NCBI RefSeq assembly: GCF_913776855.1
Contig: NZ_CAJYQD010000014.1
Coordinates: 1 to 64,000 of the forward strand
Length of the DNA stretch: 64,000 nt
Direction: 5' to 3'
Source: an uncultured Sphingomonas sp.
GTDB lineage: Bacteria; Pseudomonadota; Alphaproteobacteria; Sphingomonadales; Sphingomonadaceae
Of the stretch, positions 54,779 to 64,000 are shown piece by piece; the stretch's first letter is position 1, and each line of letters opens with the position of its first letter. A program made the position numbers and the translations under genes. The notes under the pieces were generated by a model. The model saw only the letters and a list, made by a program, of their open reading frames with translations. It was not told where the DNA came from and did not search any database.

Positions 54779-55203
54779 GTCCGAAGCGGCAACGCATGAC
54801 GCTGGCGCTGCTGGCGGTGGTCGCGATCGTCGGCGCGGTGCTGCTGGCCATGTCGGCGCTGGGCGAGGAAGCGGCGTTCTTCTATGCCCCGGCCGATGCC
54901 GCCGCCGCACCGATCGACAAGCCAGTGCGGCTGGGCGGCATGGTCGCCGCCGGATCGGTCCGCCGCGCGGGGGATGGCGTCACGATCGATTTCACGGTGA
55001 CCGATGGCAAGGCGAACGTGCCGGTGCGCTTTGCCGGCATCGTCCCCGACCTGTTCCGCGAAGGTTCCGGCGTCGTGGCAGAGGGCCGCTTCGTGCAGGG
55101 CGGCGGATTCGTTGCCGACAATCTGCTCGCCAAGCATGACGAGCGCTATATGCCGCCGCAGGTCGCCGGAAAGATGCACAAGAGCGAAAGCATCGCCCGG
55201 TGA
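54775..55203 (+). CDS. ccmE: Cytochrome c-type biogenesis protein CcmE
   Basis: This 142-residue heme chaperone has an N-terminal membrane anchor (MTLALLAVVAIVGAVLLAMSAL) and an OB-fold domain (FFYAPADAAA, VRLGGMVAAGSV, VRFAGIVPDLFREGSGVVAEG). The heme-binding His121 is in LLAKHDERYMPPQV, with the conserved Tyr nearby. The start overlaps ccmD and the stop overlaps ccmF (GTGA). Confidence 0.95.
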   Translation: MSPKRQRMTLALLAVVAIVGAVLLAMSALGEEAAFFYAPADAAAAPIDKPVRLGGMVAAGSVRRAGDGVTIDFTVTDGKANVPVRFAGIVPDLFREGSGVVAEGRFVQGGGFVADNLLAKHDERYMPPQVAGKMHKSESIAR

Positions 55204-57119
55204 TCGCAGAGGCGGGTCTTGCGGCGCTGTGGCTGGCGGCGGCGATGGCGTTGTTGCAACTGGCGATGGCGGCGATCGCGCTGTCATCGCGCGCCGCCGA
55301 ACCGCCCGCGATCGTGCGCGACCTGCTGGCGGCGGTGCGGCCGGTGGCGGTCGCGCAAGGGTTGCTGGCCGCCGGGGCGTTTGCTGCGCTGATCACCGTC
55401 TTCGCGCGGACCGACCTGTCGGTGCTGCTGGTCGCCGAAAACAGCCATTCGGCCAAGCCGCTGCTCTACAAGATCGCCGCGACCTGGGGCAATCACGAAG
55501 GGTCGATGCTGCTGTGGGTCACCGTGCTGGCGCTGGCCGGGGCGGGGGTCGCGCTGTTCGAACGGATGCTGGCGACGCGCACCCATGCCGCGACGCTGGC
55601 AGCGCAGGCGGCGATCGCCGGTGGCTTCTACGCCTTCCTGTTGTTCGCCTCCAATCCGTTTGCGCGGCTGTCCCCGGTGCCGCGCGATGGGCTGGGTCTC
55701 AACCCGCTGCTGCAGGACCCCGGCCTCGCCTTCCACCCGCCGACACTCTACCTCGGCTATGTCGGGCTGTCGGTCGCATTCTCCTTTGCAGTCGGCGCGC
55801 TGGTCACCCGCGATGTCGGGCGGGACTTTGCCCGCGCGATGCGGCCGTGGGTGCTGGGCGCGTGGATATTCCTGACGATCGGCATCACGGCCGGCAGCTA
55901 CTGGGCCTATTACGAACTGGGCTGGGGCGGCTGGTGGTTCTGGGACCCGGTCGAGAATGCATCGCTGATGCCGTGGCTGGCGGCGACCGCGCTGCTCCAT
56001 TCGGTGACGGTGCTGGCGACCCGCGATGGCCTGCGTGCGTGGACGATCATGTTGTCGGTCGTTGCCTTTTCGATGTCGATGGTCGGCACCTTCCTCGTCC
56101 GTTCGGGTATCCTGACCAGCGTCCACGCCTTTGCGGTCGACCCGACGCGTGGCGGATTCATCCTGGCACTGCTGATCCTCTATATCGGCGGCGCTCTGGC
56201 GCTGTTCGCGTTCCGGGTCGGCACGGTCCGGCAGGGCGCATTGTTCGAACCGGTCAGCCGCGAGGGCGGACTGGTCCTCAACAACTTGCTGCTGTCGGTC
56301 ATCCTCGGGATCGTCCTGATCGGCACGCTGTATCCGTTGATGGCGGAAGCGTTCGGCGTGCAGTTGTCGGTGGGGCCGCCTTTCTTCAACCGCGCCGCCG
56401 GGCCGATCGCGCTGCTGTTGGTCGCCGGGATGGCGGTCGGGCCGTTGCTGCGCTGGCGGCGGGATCAGGGCATGGCGGTACTGCGGCGGGTCGCGTTGCC
56501 CGGTGCCATCACGCTCGTCACGTTCCTTGCCGCGATCCTGTGGATCGACAGCGGCTGGCTGCCAAAATTCGGCCTCGCGCTGGCCGCCGGACTGGCGGTT
56601 GCCAGCGTGCTGCCGCTGACCGGGCGCAGCCCGTGGCGAACGCCGCTGCCAATCTGGGGCATGGTCGTCGCGCATCTGGGCATCGCGTTCAGCCTGGCTG
56701 GCATGGCCAGCGACAGTGCGTTCACGCAGGAACGGCTGATCGCCGCCGCGCCGCGAGAACATCACGGGGTCGGGCCGTTCGACGTCCGCTTCGACGGGAT
56801 CAAGCCGGTGGTCGGCGATAACTGGTCGGCGGTGCAGGGGCACCTGACCGTCATGCGCGGCACCGATGCGCCTTTCGTCATGCGGCCCGAACAGCGATTC
56901 TTCGCCAACCCGTCGACCGAAACAAGCGAGGCGGCGCTGGCCACCTATTGGGATGGACAGCTCTATGCCGTGCTGGGTCGCGACGATGTCGGCGGGCGGC
57001 GGCAGTTGCGGCTATGGTGGAAACCGTTCGTCACGTTGATCTGGGGCGGCGGCGCCCTGATCGCGCTCGGCGGCGCGATCGCGCTGGTCGGGCGTGTCCG
57101 TCGGCGGAAGGTGCGATGA
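55200..57119 (+). CDS. ccmF: Cytochrome c heme lyase subunit CcmF
   Basis: This 639-residue polytopic membrane protein attaches heme to apocytochrome c. The tryptophan-rich heme-handling motif WGGWWFWDPVENASLMPWL is present, as are KIAATWGNHEGSMLLW, DPGLAFHPPTLYLGYVG and the C-terminal membrane helix before the basic end. It is about as long as CcmF of other alphaproteobacteria. The GTG start overlaps the ccmE stop and its stop overlaps ccmG. Confidence 0.95.
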   Translation: MIAEAGLAALWLAAAMALLQLAMAAIALSSRAAEPPAIVRDLLAAVRPVAVAQGLLAAGAFAALITVFARTDLSVLLVAENSHSAKPLLYKIAATWGNHEGSMLLWVTVLALAGAGVALFERMLATRTHAATLAAQAAIAGGFYAFLLFASNPFARLSPVPRDGLGLNPLLQDPGLAFHPPTLYLGYVGLSVAFSFAVGALVTRDVGRDFARAMRPWVLGAWIFLTIGITAGSYWAYYELGWGGWWFWDPVENASLMPWLAATALLHSVTVLATRDGLRAWTIMLSVVAFSMSMVGTFLVRSGILTSVHAFAVDPTRGGFILALLILYIGGALALFAFRVGTVRQGALFEPVSREGGLVLNNLLLSVILGIVLIGTLYPLMAEAFGVQLSVGPPFFNRAAGPIALLLVAGMAVGPLLRWRRDQGMAVLRRVALPGAITLVTFLAAILWIDSGWLPKFGLALAAGLAVASVLPLTGRSPWRTPLPIWGMVVAHLGIAFSLAGMASDSAFTQERLIAAAPREHHGVGPFDVRFDGIKPVVGDNWSAVQGHLTVMRGTDAPFVMRPEQRFFANPSTETSEAALATYWDGQLYAVLGRDDVGGRRQLRLWWKPFVTLIWGGGALIALGGAIALVGRVRRRKVR

Positions 57120-57643
57120 ACCGCCGGCTGCTCTGGATACCGCTGCTCGCCTTTGTCGCGATCGCCGGGCTGTTCGCGTGGATGCTGTCGCAGCAGAGTG
57201 ACCGGCAGGTGCGTTCGCGCCTGGTCGGAAAGCCGCTGCCGGCCTTCAGCCTGCTCGCCGCCCTGCCGGGCAAGCCGGGCCTGGCGACAGCCGCGTTCCG
57301 GACCGGGCAGCCCCGATTGCTGAACATATTCGGCAGCTGGTGCGTGCCTTGCGCCGCCGAAGCGCCGCAACTGGCGAAGCTCAAACAGGCGGGGGCGACG
57401 ATCGATGCCATCGCGATCCGCGATACGCCGGGCGATGTCGCGCGGTTCCTGTCGACCAACGGCGATCCCTTCGCCGCGATCGGCGACGACCGCGACAGTT
57501 CGCTGCAACTGGCCCTCGGGTCGTCGGGCGTCCCCGAAACCTTTGTCATCGACGGGCAGGGGCGCATCGCGCATCAGCATATCGGCGCGATCCGCGATGA
57601 GGACGTACCGGTGCTGCTCGCCAAGCTGAAGGCCGCACGATGA
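57116..57643 (+). CDS. ccmG: Thiol:disulfide interchange protein CcmG/DsbE
   Basis: This 175-residue membrane-anchored thioredoxin-like protein reduces the heme-binding cysteines of apocytochromes. It has an N-terminal anchor (LLWIPLLAFVAIAGLFAWML), PLPAFSL at the domain start, and the redox motif WCVPC in NIFGSWCVPCAAEAPQL, followed by GVPETFVID with the cis-proline. Start and stop overlap the neighbouring ccm genes by four bases. Confidence 0.93.
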   Translation: MNRRLLWIPLLAFVAIAGLFAWMLSQQSDRQVRSRLVGKPLPAFSLLAALPGKPGLATAAFRTGQPRLLNIFGSWCVPCAAEAPQLAKLKQAGATIDAIAIRDTPGDVARFLSTNGDPFAAIGDDRDSSLQLALGSSGVPETFVIDGQGRIAHQHIGAIRDEDVPVLLAKLKAAR

Positions 57644-58044
57644 GGGCGCTGCTCGCGCTGGCGCTGCTGGTTGCCGTTCCGGCGTTCGGACAGTCGCGCG
57701 TGCCGCCACCGGCACTGGCCGATACGCAGCTGCCCGATCCTGCGCAGGAGCGGACGGCCAAGGCGTTGATGGAAACGCTGCGCTGCCTCGTCTGCCAGGG
57801 TCAGTCGATCGCCGACAGCGACGCCGACATGGCCGCCGATATGCGCGCGCTGGTGCGACAGCGGATTGCAGCGGGCGAACGGCCGGTGGTGGTACGCGAC
57901 TGGCTGATCGAGCGGTATGGCGATTATGTCAGCTACGATCCGCCGCTATCGGGCGCGACGGGGCCGCTGTGGCTGGCGCCGATCATACTGCTGGTCATCG
58001 GCGGGTTGCTGGCGCGGCGCAGCCTGAAGGGACGGCGGCGATGA
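57640..58044 (+). CDS. ccmH: Cytochrome c-type biogenesis protein CcmH (CycL type)
   Basis: This 134-residue protein has a signal peptide ending near VPAFG, the redox motif LRCLVCQGQSIADS and a C-terminal membrane helix (PLWLAPIILLVIGGLLARR). It is the short CcmH/CycL form, without the TPR domain that is fused in Escherichia coli; that part is encoded by the next gene. Confidence 0.93.
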   Translation: MRALLALALLVAVPAFGQSRVPPPALADTQLPDPAQERTAKALMETLRCLVCQGQSIADSDADMAADMRALVRQRIAAGERPVVVRDWLIERYGDYVSYDPPLSGATGPLWLAPIILLVIGGLLARRSLKGRRR

Positions 58045-58685
58045 ACGGTTGGTTGGTCCTCGCGCTGCTGTTGACGGCCATCTTTGCGTTGCTGGCGGCG
58101 ATGCGGGTCGCCCGGCCGCTATGGGGCTTCGTCGGTGCGGCATTGATGCTCGGAGCGGCAGGCTATGCATGGCAGGGGCGGCCGACGTTGCCTGGCGAGC
58201 CGCGTGCGGCCGAACGCACCGTGCAGGCGCCTGACATTGCCGCCGACGATCTGCGCGATGCGATCTGGGGCCGGTTTACCTATGACTATGCCTATGCCGT
58301 CGCCGCCGATGGGCTTGGCCGCGCCGGCGCGACGCAGGCCGCGGCCAATGCGGTACTGGGCGGATTGCAGCGCGCACCCGATAGCGGGCGGCTGTGGACC
58401 CGGCTCGGGACGGCGATCCTCGCGCATGATGGCGGGCAGGTATTGTCGCCGGCGGCCCGTACGGCCTTTGCCCGCGGCATCGCCGCCGCACCCGATCATC
58501 CTGGCCCGTATTTCTATCACGGGATGGCATTGATCCAGACCGGCGACCTGCCCGGTGCGAAGCGGGCCTGGCTGGCCGCACTGGCACGAGCGCCGCGCAA
58601 CGCCCCCTATCGGCAGGATTTCGCGATGCGACTGGTCTTGCTCGATCGGCTGATGGCCATGCGACCCGAGCAACCTGCCCGATAA
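58041..58685 (+). CDS. ccmI: TPR-domain cytochrome c biogenesis protein CcmI/CycH-like
   Basis: This 214-residue protein has two N-terminal membrane segments (WLVLALLLTAIFALLAAM and LWGFVGAALMLGAAGYAW) and a TPR-like region (YAYAVAADGLGRAGATQAA, RLWTRLGTAILAHDGG, PYFYHGMALIQTGDLPGAKRAWLAALARAP) that probably holds apocytochrome c. It is shorter than typical CcmI and lacks a long C-terminal domain. The start overlaps ccmH, and it ends the ccm operon. Confidence 0.82.
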   Translation: MNGWLVLALLLTAIFALLAAMRVARPLWGFVGAALMLGAAGYAWQGRPTLPGEPRAAERTVQAPDIAADDLRDAIWGRFTYDYAYAVAADGLGRAGATQAAANAVLGGLQRAPDSGRLWTRLGTAILAHDGGQVLSPAARTAFARGIAAAPDHPGPYFYHGMALIQTGDLPGAKRAWLAALARAPRNAPYRQDFAMRLVLLDRLMAMRPEQPAR

Positions 58686-58716
58686 TCCCGAACGCTGCCG
58701 CAGCCCGTGGGACACA

Positions 58717-58740
58717 GGGGCCGATCTGAAGACCGGCCCC
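58717..58740 (+). terminator. Weak hairpin after the ccm operon
   Basis: GGGGCCG and CGGCCCC pair around a 10-base loop, followed by TTCGAAATT. It lies 31 bases after the ccmI stop, so it is a possible terminator, although the T-run is poor. Confidence 0.4.
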
Positions 58741-58838
58741 TTCGAAATTCAGTCATAAGCACGGGTCGAGGTTCGACCGGCCGCCCGACCTACGATCTCG
58801 ATCCGGCGTCTTAGCCGTAGCGCACAGGGGCACACGGT

Positions 58839-59057
58839 TCACGCACCGCGACCGGTCTTCGCCTGCAACGCATCGATCGCCTTGGACGCGTCGGCCTTGG
58901 TCAGCGAATCGTCGAACGGCTCGCCCGCTTCCTCGCTCAGCGTCTTCAGATAGGACGCCTGCGCTCCGGTCATTTTCTCATCGCCGGTCGTCCAGTCGGC
59001 CGGGTCCTTTTCGGCGTTCGAAAAGGGTTCGTTCTTGGGGTTGGGATGGTCGGTCAT
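58839..59057 (-). CDS. DUF3072-family small protein
   Basis: This 72-residue acidic protein contains the DUF3072 core MTGAQASYLKTLSEEAGE, with FDDSLTKADASKAIDALQAKTGRG after it. The function of the family is unknown. There is no signal peptide. The start at 59057 follows GGAAT, and a close match to the general-stress (EcfG) promoter lies 24 bases upstream, which suggests a stress-induced protein. The gene is alone on its strand. Confidence 0.82.
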   Translation of the reverse strand: MTDHPNPKNEPFSNAEKDPADWTTGDEKMTGAQASYLKTLSEEAGEPFDDSLTKADASKAIDALQAKTGRGA

Positions 59058-59080
59058 CGGAAATTCCTTTCACCGCCACC

Positions 59081-59105
59081 AACCGACCTGTTCTCAATTC
59101 GTTCC
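59081..59105 (-). promoter_or_regulatory. Candidate EcfG (general stress) promoter for the DUF3072 gene
   Basis: On the minus strand GGAAC (59105-59101) and GGTT (59084-59081) are separated by 16 bases, close to the alphaproteobacterial EcfG consensus GGAAC-N16/17-CGTT, differing only in the first base of the -10. The -10 lies 23 bases before the start codon, which gives a short leader. Confidence 0.6.
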
Positions 59106-59117
59106 GATGAATATCGA

Positions 59118-59145
59118 CGGCGGGGCAGTCCGGTCCGCCCCGCCG
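59118..59145 (-). terminator. Hairpin after the second symporter gene
   Basis: CGGCGGGGC and GCCCCGCCG form a perfect nine-base stem around a 10-base loop, beginning seven bases after the symporter stop on the minus strand. No clear T-run follows. Confidence 0.45.
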
Positions 59146-59152
59146 CGCGCGG

Positions 59153-60499
59153 TCAGTGTCCCGCTGGCGGTGGCCCGCCCATGTCGCGGAAGCTGTCGGG
59201 TACGTCGTTGCGGGGATGCCCCGACGGCGTCGGCAGCGGTTCGATCACCGGCGATTCGGGCGTATCGAATCCGCCCTCCCATTTCGCGATGACGCTGGCG
59301 GCGATCGCATTGCCAACGACGTTGGTCGCGGTACGCCCCATGTCGAGGAAATGGTCGATGGCCAGGATCAGCAGCAGCCCGGCTTCGGGAATGTTGAACA
59401 TGCCGAGCGTCGCGGCGATCACCACCAGGCTGGCGCGCGGCACGCCGGCAATCCCCTTCGACGTGACCATCAGCACCAGCAGCATCAGGATCATCTGCCC
59501 CCAGCTGAGGTCGATGCCGTACGCCTGCGCGATGAAGATCGACGCGAACGTCATGTACATCATCGACCCGTCAAGGTTGAACGAATAGCCGAGCGGCAGC
59601 ACGAAGCTGGCGATGCGCGGCGGCACGCCGAACCGGTCGAGCGCCTCCAGCGTGCGCGGATAGGCGGCTTCCGACGATGCGGTCGAAAAGCCGAGCAGGA
59701 TCGGATCGCGCAGATAGCGCAGCAGCATCTTCACCCGCGGACCGATGATCAGGAAGGCAAGGCCGATCAGCACCGTCCACAGCGTCGCGAGACCGAGGTA
59801 GAAGCTGCCCATGAAATAGGCGAGGTCGCCGATGATCCCCGGCCCCCGTTCGGCCAGCGTCGCGGTCACCGCCGCGAACACCGCGAACGGCGCGAAGCGC
59901 ATGACGTAATCGGTGACCTGCAACATGACGGCGACAAGGCCCTCAAGCGCACGGACGAGCGGTGCGCCCTTTTCCCCGACGGCGGTCAGCGCGACGCCGA
60001 TGAACAGCGAGAAGATGACGATCTGCAGGATCTCGTTGGTCGCCATCGCTTCGATACCCGAAGCGGGGAAGATGTGGCCGACGAACTTGACGAAATCGAA
60101 CGCCGGCTTGGCGACGCCGGTATCGGCGGTGACCGGCGGGACGGGCAGGCTCAGTCCCACGCCCGGCTGCAACAGGTTGACCAGCAGCAGCCCGAGCATC
60201 AGCGAGATGAAGCTCGCCATCACGAACCAGCCGAACGAGCGTAGGCCGACGCGGCCGAGTGACGAGCTGTCGCCCATATGGGCGATGCCGACGACCAACG
60301 TGGAGAAGACCAGCGGCGCGATGATCATCTTGATCAGCCGCAGGAACACCGTGGTAACGGCGGACAGATAATAGGCGATGTTCTTGAGCATCGCGGTGCC
60401 CGAGCCGCCGCCATCGTCCAGCCCGGCGTTCAACGCCCAGCCGAGAACGAGGCCCGCGCCCAGCGCGATGAGAATGAAAGTCGTAAGCCGTTTGGCCAT
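59153..60499 (-). CDS. Dicarboxylate/amino acid:cation symporter (DAACS family)
   Basis: This 448-residue inner-membrane carrier is a paralogue of dctA in the same family but a different branch. Motifs include [74 protein letters not shown] and [20 protein letters not shown]. It could carry glutamate, aspartate or C4-dicarboxylates. A long Pro/Gly-rich C-terminal tail ends the protein. The ATG follows AGGGA, and it is divergent from alaS. Confidence 0.87.
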   Translation of the reverse strand: MAKRLTTFILIALGAGLVLGWALNAGLDDGGGSGTAMLKNIAYYLSAVTTVFLRLIKMIIAPLVFSTLVVGIAHMGDSSSLGRVGLRSFGWFVMASFISLMLGLLLVNLLQPGVGLSLPVPPVTADTGVAKPAFDFVKFVGHIFPASGIEAMATNEILQIVIFSLFIGVALTAVGEKGAPLVRALEGLVAVMLQVTDYVMRFAPFAVFAAVTATLAERGPGIIGDLAYFMGSFYLGLATLWTVLIGLAFLIIGPRVKMLLRYLRDPILLGFSTASSEAAYPRTLEALDRFGVPPRIASFVLPLGYSFNLDGSMMYMTFASIFIAQAYGIDLSWGQMILMLLVLMVTSKGIAGVPRASLVVIAATLGMFNIPEAGLLLILAIDHFLDMGRTATNVVGNAIAASVIAKWEGGFDTPESPVIEPLPTPSGHPRNDVPDSFRDMGGPPPAGH

Positions 60500-60610
60500 C
60501 GGTCGTCCCTGTTCGTTTGCGCGCCAAGGGAAGGGAATGTTTCGTCCGGGTCAACCCCCGGTGCATTCGTGCATCTTGGCAAGTGGCGCGCTGCTGCGTA
60601 TCGAGCCGGA

Positions 60611-63256
60611 ATGACCTCGACCAACGATGTTCGCCGCTCGTTCCTCGACTTTTTCGAGAAGGCGGGCCACGCCCGTATCGCCTCCGCGCCGCTCGTTCCG
60701 CAGAACGACCCGACGCTGATGTTCGTCAACGCGGGCATGGTGCCGTTCAAGAACGTGTTCACCGGCCTTGAGACGCGGCCCTATGTGACGGCCACGTCGT
60801 CGCAGAAATGCGTGCGCGCCGGGGGCAAGCATAACGACCTCGACAATGTGGGCTATACCGCGCGGCACCACACCTTCTTCGAAATGCTCGGCAATTTCTC
60901 GTTCGGCGATTATTTCAAGGAACAGGCGATCCTGAATGCCTGGACGCTGCTGACCCGCGACTGGGGGCTGCCGGCGGACAAGCTGACCGCGACTGTCTAC
61001 CACACCGACGACGAAGCGTTCGATCTTTGGAAGAAGATCGCCGGGCTGCCCGATCACAAGATCATCCGCATCCCGACCAAGGATAATTTCTGGGCGATGG
61101 GCGACAGTGGCCCGTGCGGGCCGTGCTCGGAAATCTTCTACGATCACGGCGACCATATCCCCGGCGGTCCTCCGGGTTCGCCAGACGAGGACGGCGACCG
61201 CTTCGTCGAAATCTGGAACCTCGTGTTCATGCAGTTCGAGCAGGACGCGAACGAGATCGTCGGCGAACTGCCCAAGAAGTCGATCGATACCGGCATGGGC
61301 CTCGAACGCATCGCGGCGGTGATGCAGGGCGTGTCGGACAATTACGATACCGACACGTTCAAGGCGCTGATCGCCGCCTCGTGCGAACTCACCGGCACCC
61401 GTGCCGAAGGGGCGACGCAGGCGAGCCATCGCGTGATCGCCGACCATCTGCGCGCCTCCGGCTTCCTCGTCGCCGATGGCGTGCTGCCAGCGAACGAAGG
61501 GCGCGGCTATGTCCTCCGCCGCATCATGCGCCGTGCGATGCGCCACGCGCACCTGTTGGGCGCCAAGGACCCGTTGATGCACCGGCTGGTCGGCTCGCTC
61601 GTGTCCGAAATGGGCGCGGCCTATCCCGAACTGGTCCGCGCCCAGCCGCTGATCGAAGCGACGCTGCAGCAGGAGGAAACCCAGTTCCGCCGCACGCTCG
61701 ACAAGGGACTGAAGCTGCTTGACGAAGCAACGGCCGGTATGGCCGATGGCGCGACGCTGGCGGGTGAAACCGCGTTCAGACTCTACGACACCTATGGCTT
61801 CCCCTATGACCTGACCGAGGACGCCCTGCGCGCGCAAGGGTATGGCGTCGATCGTGCCGGCTTCGACGCGGCGATGGCCGAACAGAAGCGCGCCGCACGT
61901 GCGGCATGGAAGGGGTCGGGCGCAAAGGCATCGGACGATATGTGGTTCGACGTTCTCGAAACCGCCGGACCCACCGACTTCATCGGCTATTCGGTCGAAG
62001 CGGGCGAAGGGCAGGTCGTAGCGATCGTCAAGGATGGCGTGCGCGTCGACACGGCGGACGCCGGCGACGAGGTGCTAGTCCTGACCAACCAGACTCCCTT
62101 CTACGCCGAAAGCGGTGGCCAGGTCGGCGATGCCGGCACGATGGCGACTGAGGCGGGGCTGAAGGCGACCGTGACCGACACCGCCAAGCAGCTCGGCAAG
62201 CTGCACGCCCATGTCGCGACGATCGACGCGGGCACGCTCAAGGTCGGCGACAGTGTCGCGCTGACCATCGATACTGCGCGGCGTGCCCAGATTCGCGCCA
62301 ACCATTCGGCGACCCACTTGCTGCATGAGGCGCTGCGCGAACGGCTCGGCGGCCATGTCGCACAAAAGGGGTCGATGGTGGCGCCCGAACGGCTACGCTT
62401 CGACTTCTCGCAACCCTCGCCGATCGCCGCCGAATCGCTGGCGCTGGTGGAGGCCGACGTCAATGCGCAGGTGCGCGGCAATGGCAGCGTCACCACGCGG
62501 CTGATGACCCCCGACGATGCGATCGCGATGGGTGCGATGGCGCTGTTCGGAGAGAAGTACGGCGACGAGGTTCGCGTCGTGTCGATGGGGCAGGATGCCG
62601 AAGGCACCTATTCGATCGAGCTGTGCGGCGGCACCCACGTCAATGCGCTGGGCGAGATCGGTCTGTTCAAGATCGTGTCGGAAGGTGCGGTATCGTCCGG
62701 CGTTCGCCGGGTCGAGGCGCTTACCGGCGAGGCGGCACGCCAGTGGCTCGGCAACCGCGATGCCAAGCTGCGCGAAGCGGCTGCGGCATTGAAGGCGACT
62801 CCGGACGAGGTGCCGGCTCGCGTCGCGCAGCTGGTCGAGGAGCGCCGCCGTCTGGAGCGCGAGCTGGCCGAGGCGAAAAAGGCGTTGGCGATGGGCAGCG
62901 GAGCCGGTGCGGCGCCGGCCGGTCCCGAACAGGTCGGCGATATCGCATTCCTGGGGCAGGTCATCGACGGTCTCGATGCCAAGGCCCTGCGCGGCACCAT
63001 CGACGAAGCGCGCGGGCGGGTACCGTCGGGCGTTGTCGCTCTGGTGGCGGTCAATGACGGTCGCGCCTCGGTCGGCGTCGGCGTCTCAAGTGACCTGACC
63101 GGCCGTATCAGCGCGGTCGATCTGGTCAAGGCGGCGGTCGCGGCACTCGGTGGGCAGGGCGGCGGCGGTCGGCCGGACATGGCGCAGGGCGGCGGACCGG
63201 AGGGAAGCAAGGGCGACGAAGCGCTGGCTGCGATTCGTGCGCTTCTGGCGGGCTGA
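60611..63256 (+). CDS. alaS: Alanyl-tRNA synthetase
   Basis: This 881-residue enzyme has the class II catalytic core ([42 protein letters not shown]), motif 2 ([33 protein letters not shown]), and the editing domain with zinc residues HSATH at 565-569 and CGGTH at 672-676. A C-terminal coiled-coil and DHHA1 domain with a glycine-rich end ([16 protein letters not shown]) completes the full-length protein. The ATG at 60611 is chosen because it starts at the family-typical N terminus; longer in-frame extensions are not family-like. Confidence 0.97.
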   Translation: MTSTNDVRRSFLDFFEKAGHARIASAPLVPQNDPTLMFVNAGMVPFKNVFTGLETRPYVTATSSQKCVRAGGKHNDLDNVGYTARHHTFFEMLGNFSFGDYFKEQAILNAWTLLTRDWGLPADKLTATVYHTDDEAFDLWKKIAGLPDHKIIRIPTKDNFWAMGDSGPCGPCSEIFYDHGDHIPGGPPGSPDEDGDRFVEIWNLVFMQFEQDANEIVGELPKKSIDTGMGLERIAAVMQGVSDNYDTDTFKALIAASCELTGTRAEGATQASHRVIADHLRASGFLVADGVLPANEGRGYVLRRIMRRAMRHAHLLGAKDPLMHRLVGSLVSEMGAAYPELVRAQPLIEATLQQEETQFRRTLDKGLKLLDEATAGMADGATLAGETAFRLYDTYGFPYDLTEDALRAQGYGVDRAGFDAAMAEQKRAARAAWKGSGAKASDDMWFDVLETAGPTDFIGYSVEAGEGQVVAIVKDGVRVDTADAGDEVLVLTNQTPFYAESGGQVGDAGTMATEAGLKATVTDTAKQLGKLHAHVATIDAGTLKVGDSVALTIDTARRAQIRANHSATHLLHEALRERLGGHVAQKGSMVAPERLRFDFSQPSPIAAESLALVEADVNAQVRGNGSVTTRLMTPDDAIAMGAMALFGEKYGDEVRVVSMGQDAEGTYSIELCGGTHVNALGEIGLFKIVSEGAVSSGVRRVEALTGEAARQWLGNRDAKLREAAAALKATPDEVPARVAQLVEERRRLERELAEAKKALAMGSGAGAAPAGPEQVGDIAFLGQVIDGLDAKALRGTIDEARGRVPSGVVALVAVNDGRASVGVGVSSDLTGRISAVDLVKAAVAALGGQGGGGRPDMAQGGGPEGSKGDEALAAIRALLAG

Positions 63257-63509
63257 CCGGTATCGCGATCTGCTTGCCACTTCGGACGTGATACCGGGTC
63301 CCGCTACTCTTCGATCGTCGAGAGAGGTGGTACCCTGACGCGATCTCGACTGACGCCAGGCGCCTCGTTGCTTTCGGAAACTGCCAAGCGGGGAACGGGC
63401 GATATGCCCGTTCATCTTCCATGCAGCCCCCACCATGCATTGCGGACGATTGCACAGCCATATTGCGCGTGCTAACGGCCCGGCCTTGAACCACTGGGAC
63501 GCGGTCGAC

Positions 63510-63554
63510 ATGACCAAACTCGTTGCCTCCTTGGCGCGGTTCTCGCGCCCGTGA
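63510..63554 (+). CDS. Possible 14-codon leader ORF before kup
   Basis: The reading frame [14 protein letters not shown] ends in a TGA that overlaps the GTG start of kup (GTGA). It could couple translation to kup, which has no visible ribosome-binding site of its own. It may be chance; there is only a weak site before its own ATG. Confidence 0.3.
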   Translation: MTKLVASLARFSRP

Positions 63555-64000
63555 TCTTCTCCCGAGAGGCTTCGTCGGAAGCCACCGACCTGCCCGATAC
63601 GGGCGCGGGCCATCATGGGCCGCGGCAGTCGCTCGCCAAGCTTTCGCTGGGCGCGCTCGGCATCGTGTACGGCGATATCGGCACCTCGCCGCTTTATGCG
63701 ATGAAGGAGACGTTCGTCGGCCACCACCGCCTGCCCGTCGATCAGCTGAACATCTTCGGCGTCGTCAGCCTCGTCTTCTGGTCGCTGATGCTGATCGTGA
63801 CGTTGAAATACGTCTTCATCATCATGCGCGCCGACAATAACGGTGAAGGCGGCAGCCTCGCGCTGCTCGCGCTGATCCAGCGCAAGAGCGGCGGCGGGCG
63901 CTGGACCTCCAGTCTCGTCATCCTGGGCGTGCTGGCAACCGCGCTGTTCTTTGGCGACTGCATGATTACGCCTGCCGTTTCCGTGTTGTCGGCGGTTGAG
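63551..64000 (+). CDS. kup: Potassium transporter Kup, partial
   Basis: This partial 150-codon reading frame runs off the window edge. It encodes the N-terminus of the Kup (KUP/HAK) proton-coupled potassium importer, with [28 protein letters not shown] sequence, [36 protein letters not shown], and the start of the third helix ([17 protein letters not shown]). The GTG at 63551 is the best start because the frame opens directly onto the family region and no ATG precedes it in frame. The segment agrees with the family across its length. Confidence 0.93.
   Translation, partial: MIFSREASSEATDLPDTGAGHHGPRQSLAKLSLGALGIVYGDIGTSPLYAMKETFVGHHRLPVDQLNIFGVVSLVFWSLMLIVTLKYVFIIMRADNNGEGGSLALLALIQRKSGGGRWTSSLVILGVLATALFFGDCMITPAVSVLSAVE

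Overview
The window looks like a chromosomal segment of a GC-rich alphaproteobacterium of the Sphingomonas type. The evidence is three large TonB-dependent receptors (TBDRs), xylose-pathway proteins closest in remembered sequence to Caulobacter XylX/XylB/XylC, a Rhizobiales-like GlgC, sphingomonad-style palindromic repeats, and many start/stop overlaps (ATGA, GTGA). These assignments come from reading motifs and recalling family sequences; no search was run. There are no phages, insertion sequences or CRISPR arrays, and no gene-free stretch longer than 300 bases.

Layout. (1) 1-2594: the end of a Weimberg-type D-xylose operon (xylX partial, xylB, xylC). (2) 2611-15277: a maltodextrin locus, with a LacI-family regulator divergent from a TBDR, then a flavin-dependent halogenase, an exported GH13 amylase, a cytoplasmic GH13 alpha-glucosidase, an exported GH97 alpha-glucosidase and an MFS sugar transporter. 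(3) 15264-24340 (minus strand): a complete glycogen operon, glgP-glgB-glgC-glgA-glgX, whose upstream region shares an 11-bp palindromic motif with the maltodextrin TBDR promoter. (4) 24444-26896: an exported alpha/beta hydrolase, a fumarylacetoacetate-hydrolase-family enzyme and trmL. (5) 27028-33716: an alpha-galactoside-type locus (TBDR, second halogenase, exported GH36 alpha-galactosidase) carrying several copies of a different LacI-type operator, GCAANCGNTTGC. (6) 33809-36737: an exported M3 peptidase, tRNA-Ser(CGA) and hspQ. (7) 36750-41496: a divergent iron locus (PepSY-flavodoxin-reductase fusion and a siderophore-type TBDR) around a Fur-like box. (8) 41540-42170: two small proteins. 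(9) 42287-50160: a C4-dicarboxylate module (malic enzyme, outer-membrane porin, dctA, dctB, dctD). (10) 50168-53829: two Tat-type ferritin-like genes in tandem, flanked by two Crp/Fnr regulators. (11) 53949-58685: a cytochrome c maturation operon, ccmCDEFGHI. (12) 58839-64000: a DUF3072 protein with a likely general-stress promoter, a second dicarboxylate/amino-acid symporter, alaS and the start of kup.

How the parts fit. Regions 2 and 3 form one route: an outer-membrane receptor takes up maltodextrins, periplasmic GH13 and GH97 enzymes trim them, the MFS carrier imports the products, the cytoplasmic GH13 enzyme splits them, and the glg enzymes store or mobilise glucose. The shared motif suggests that one LacI-type regulator coordinates both. 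Region 5 repeats the TBDR-halogenase-glycosidase arrangement for a different sugar under a different operator. The least explained elements are the two catalytically intact halogenases built into sugar-uptake loci, the DctD protein lacking the sigma-54 contact loop, and the ferritin-like pair bracketed by Crp/Fnr paralogues.
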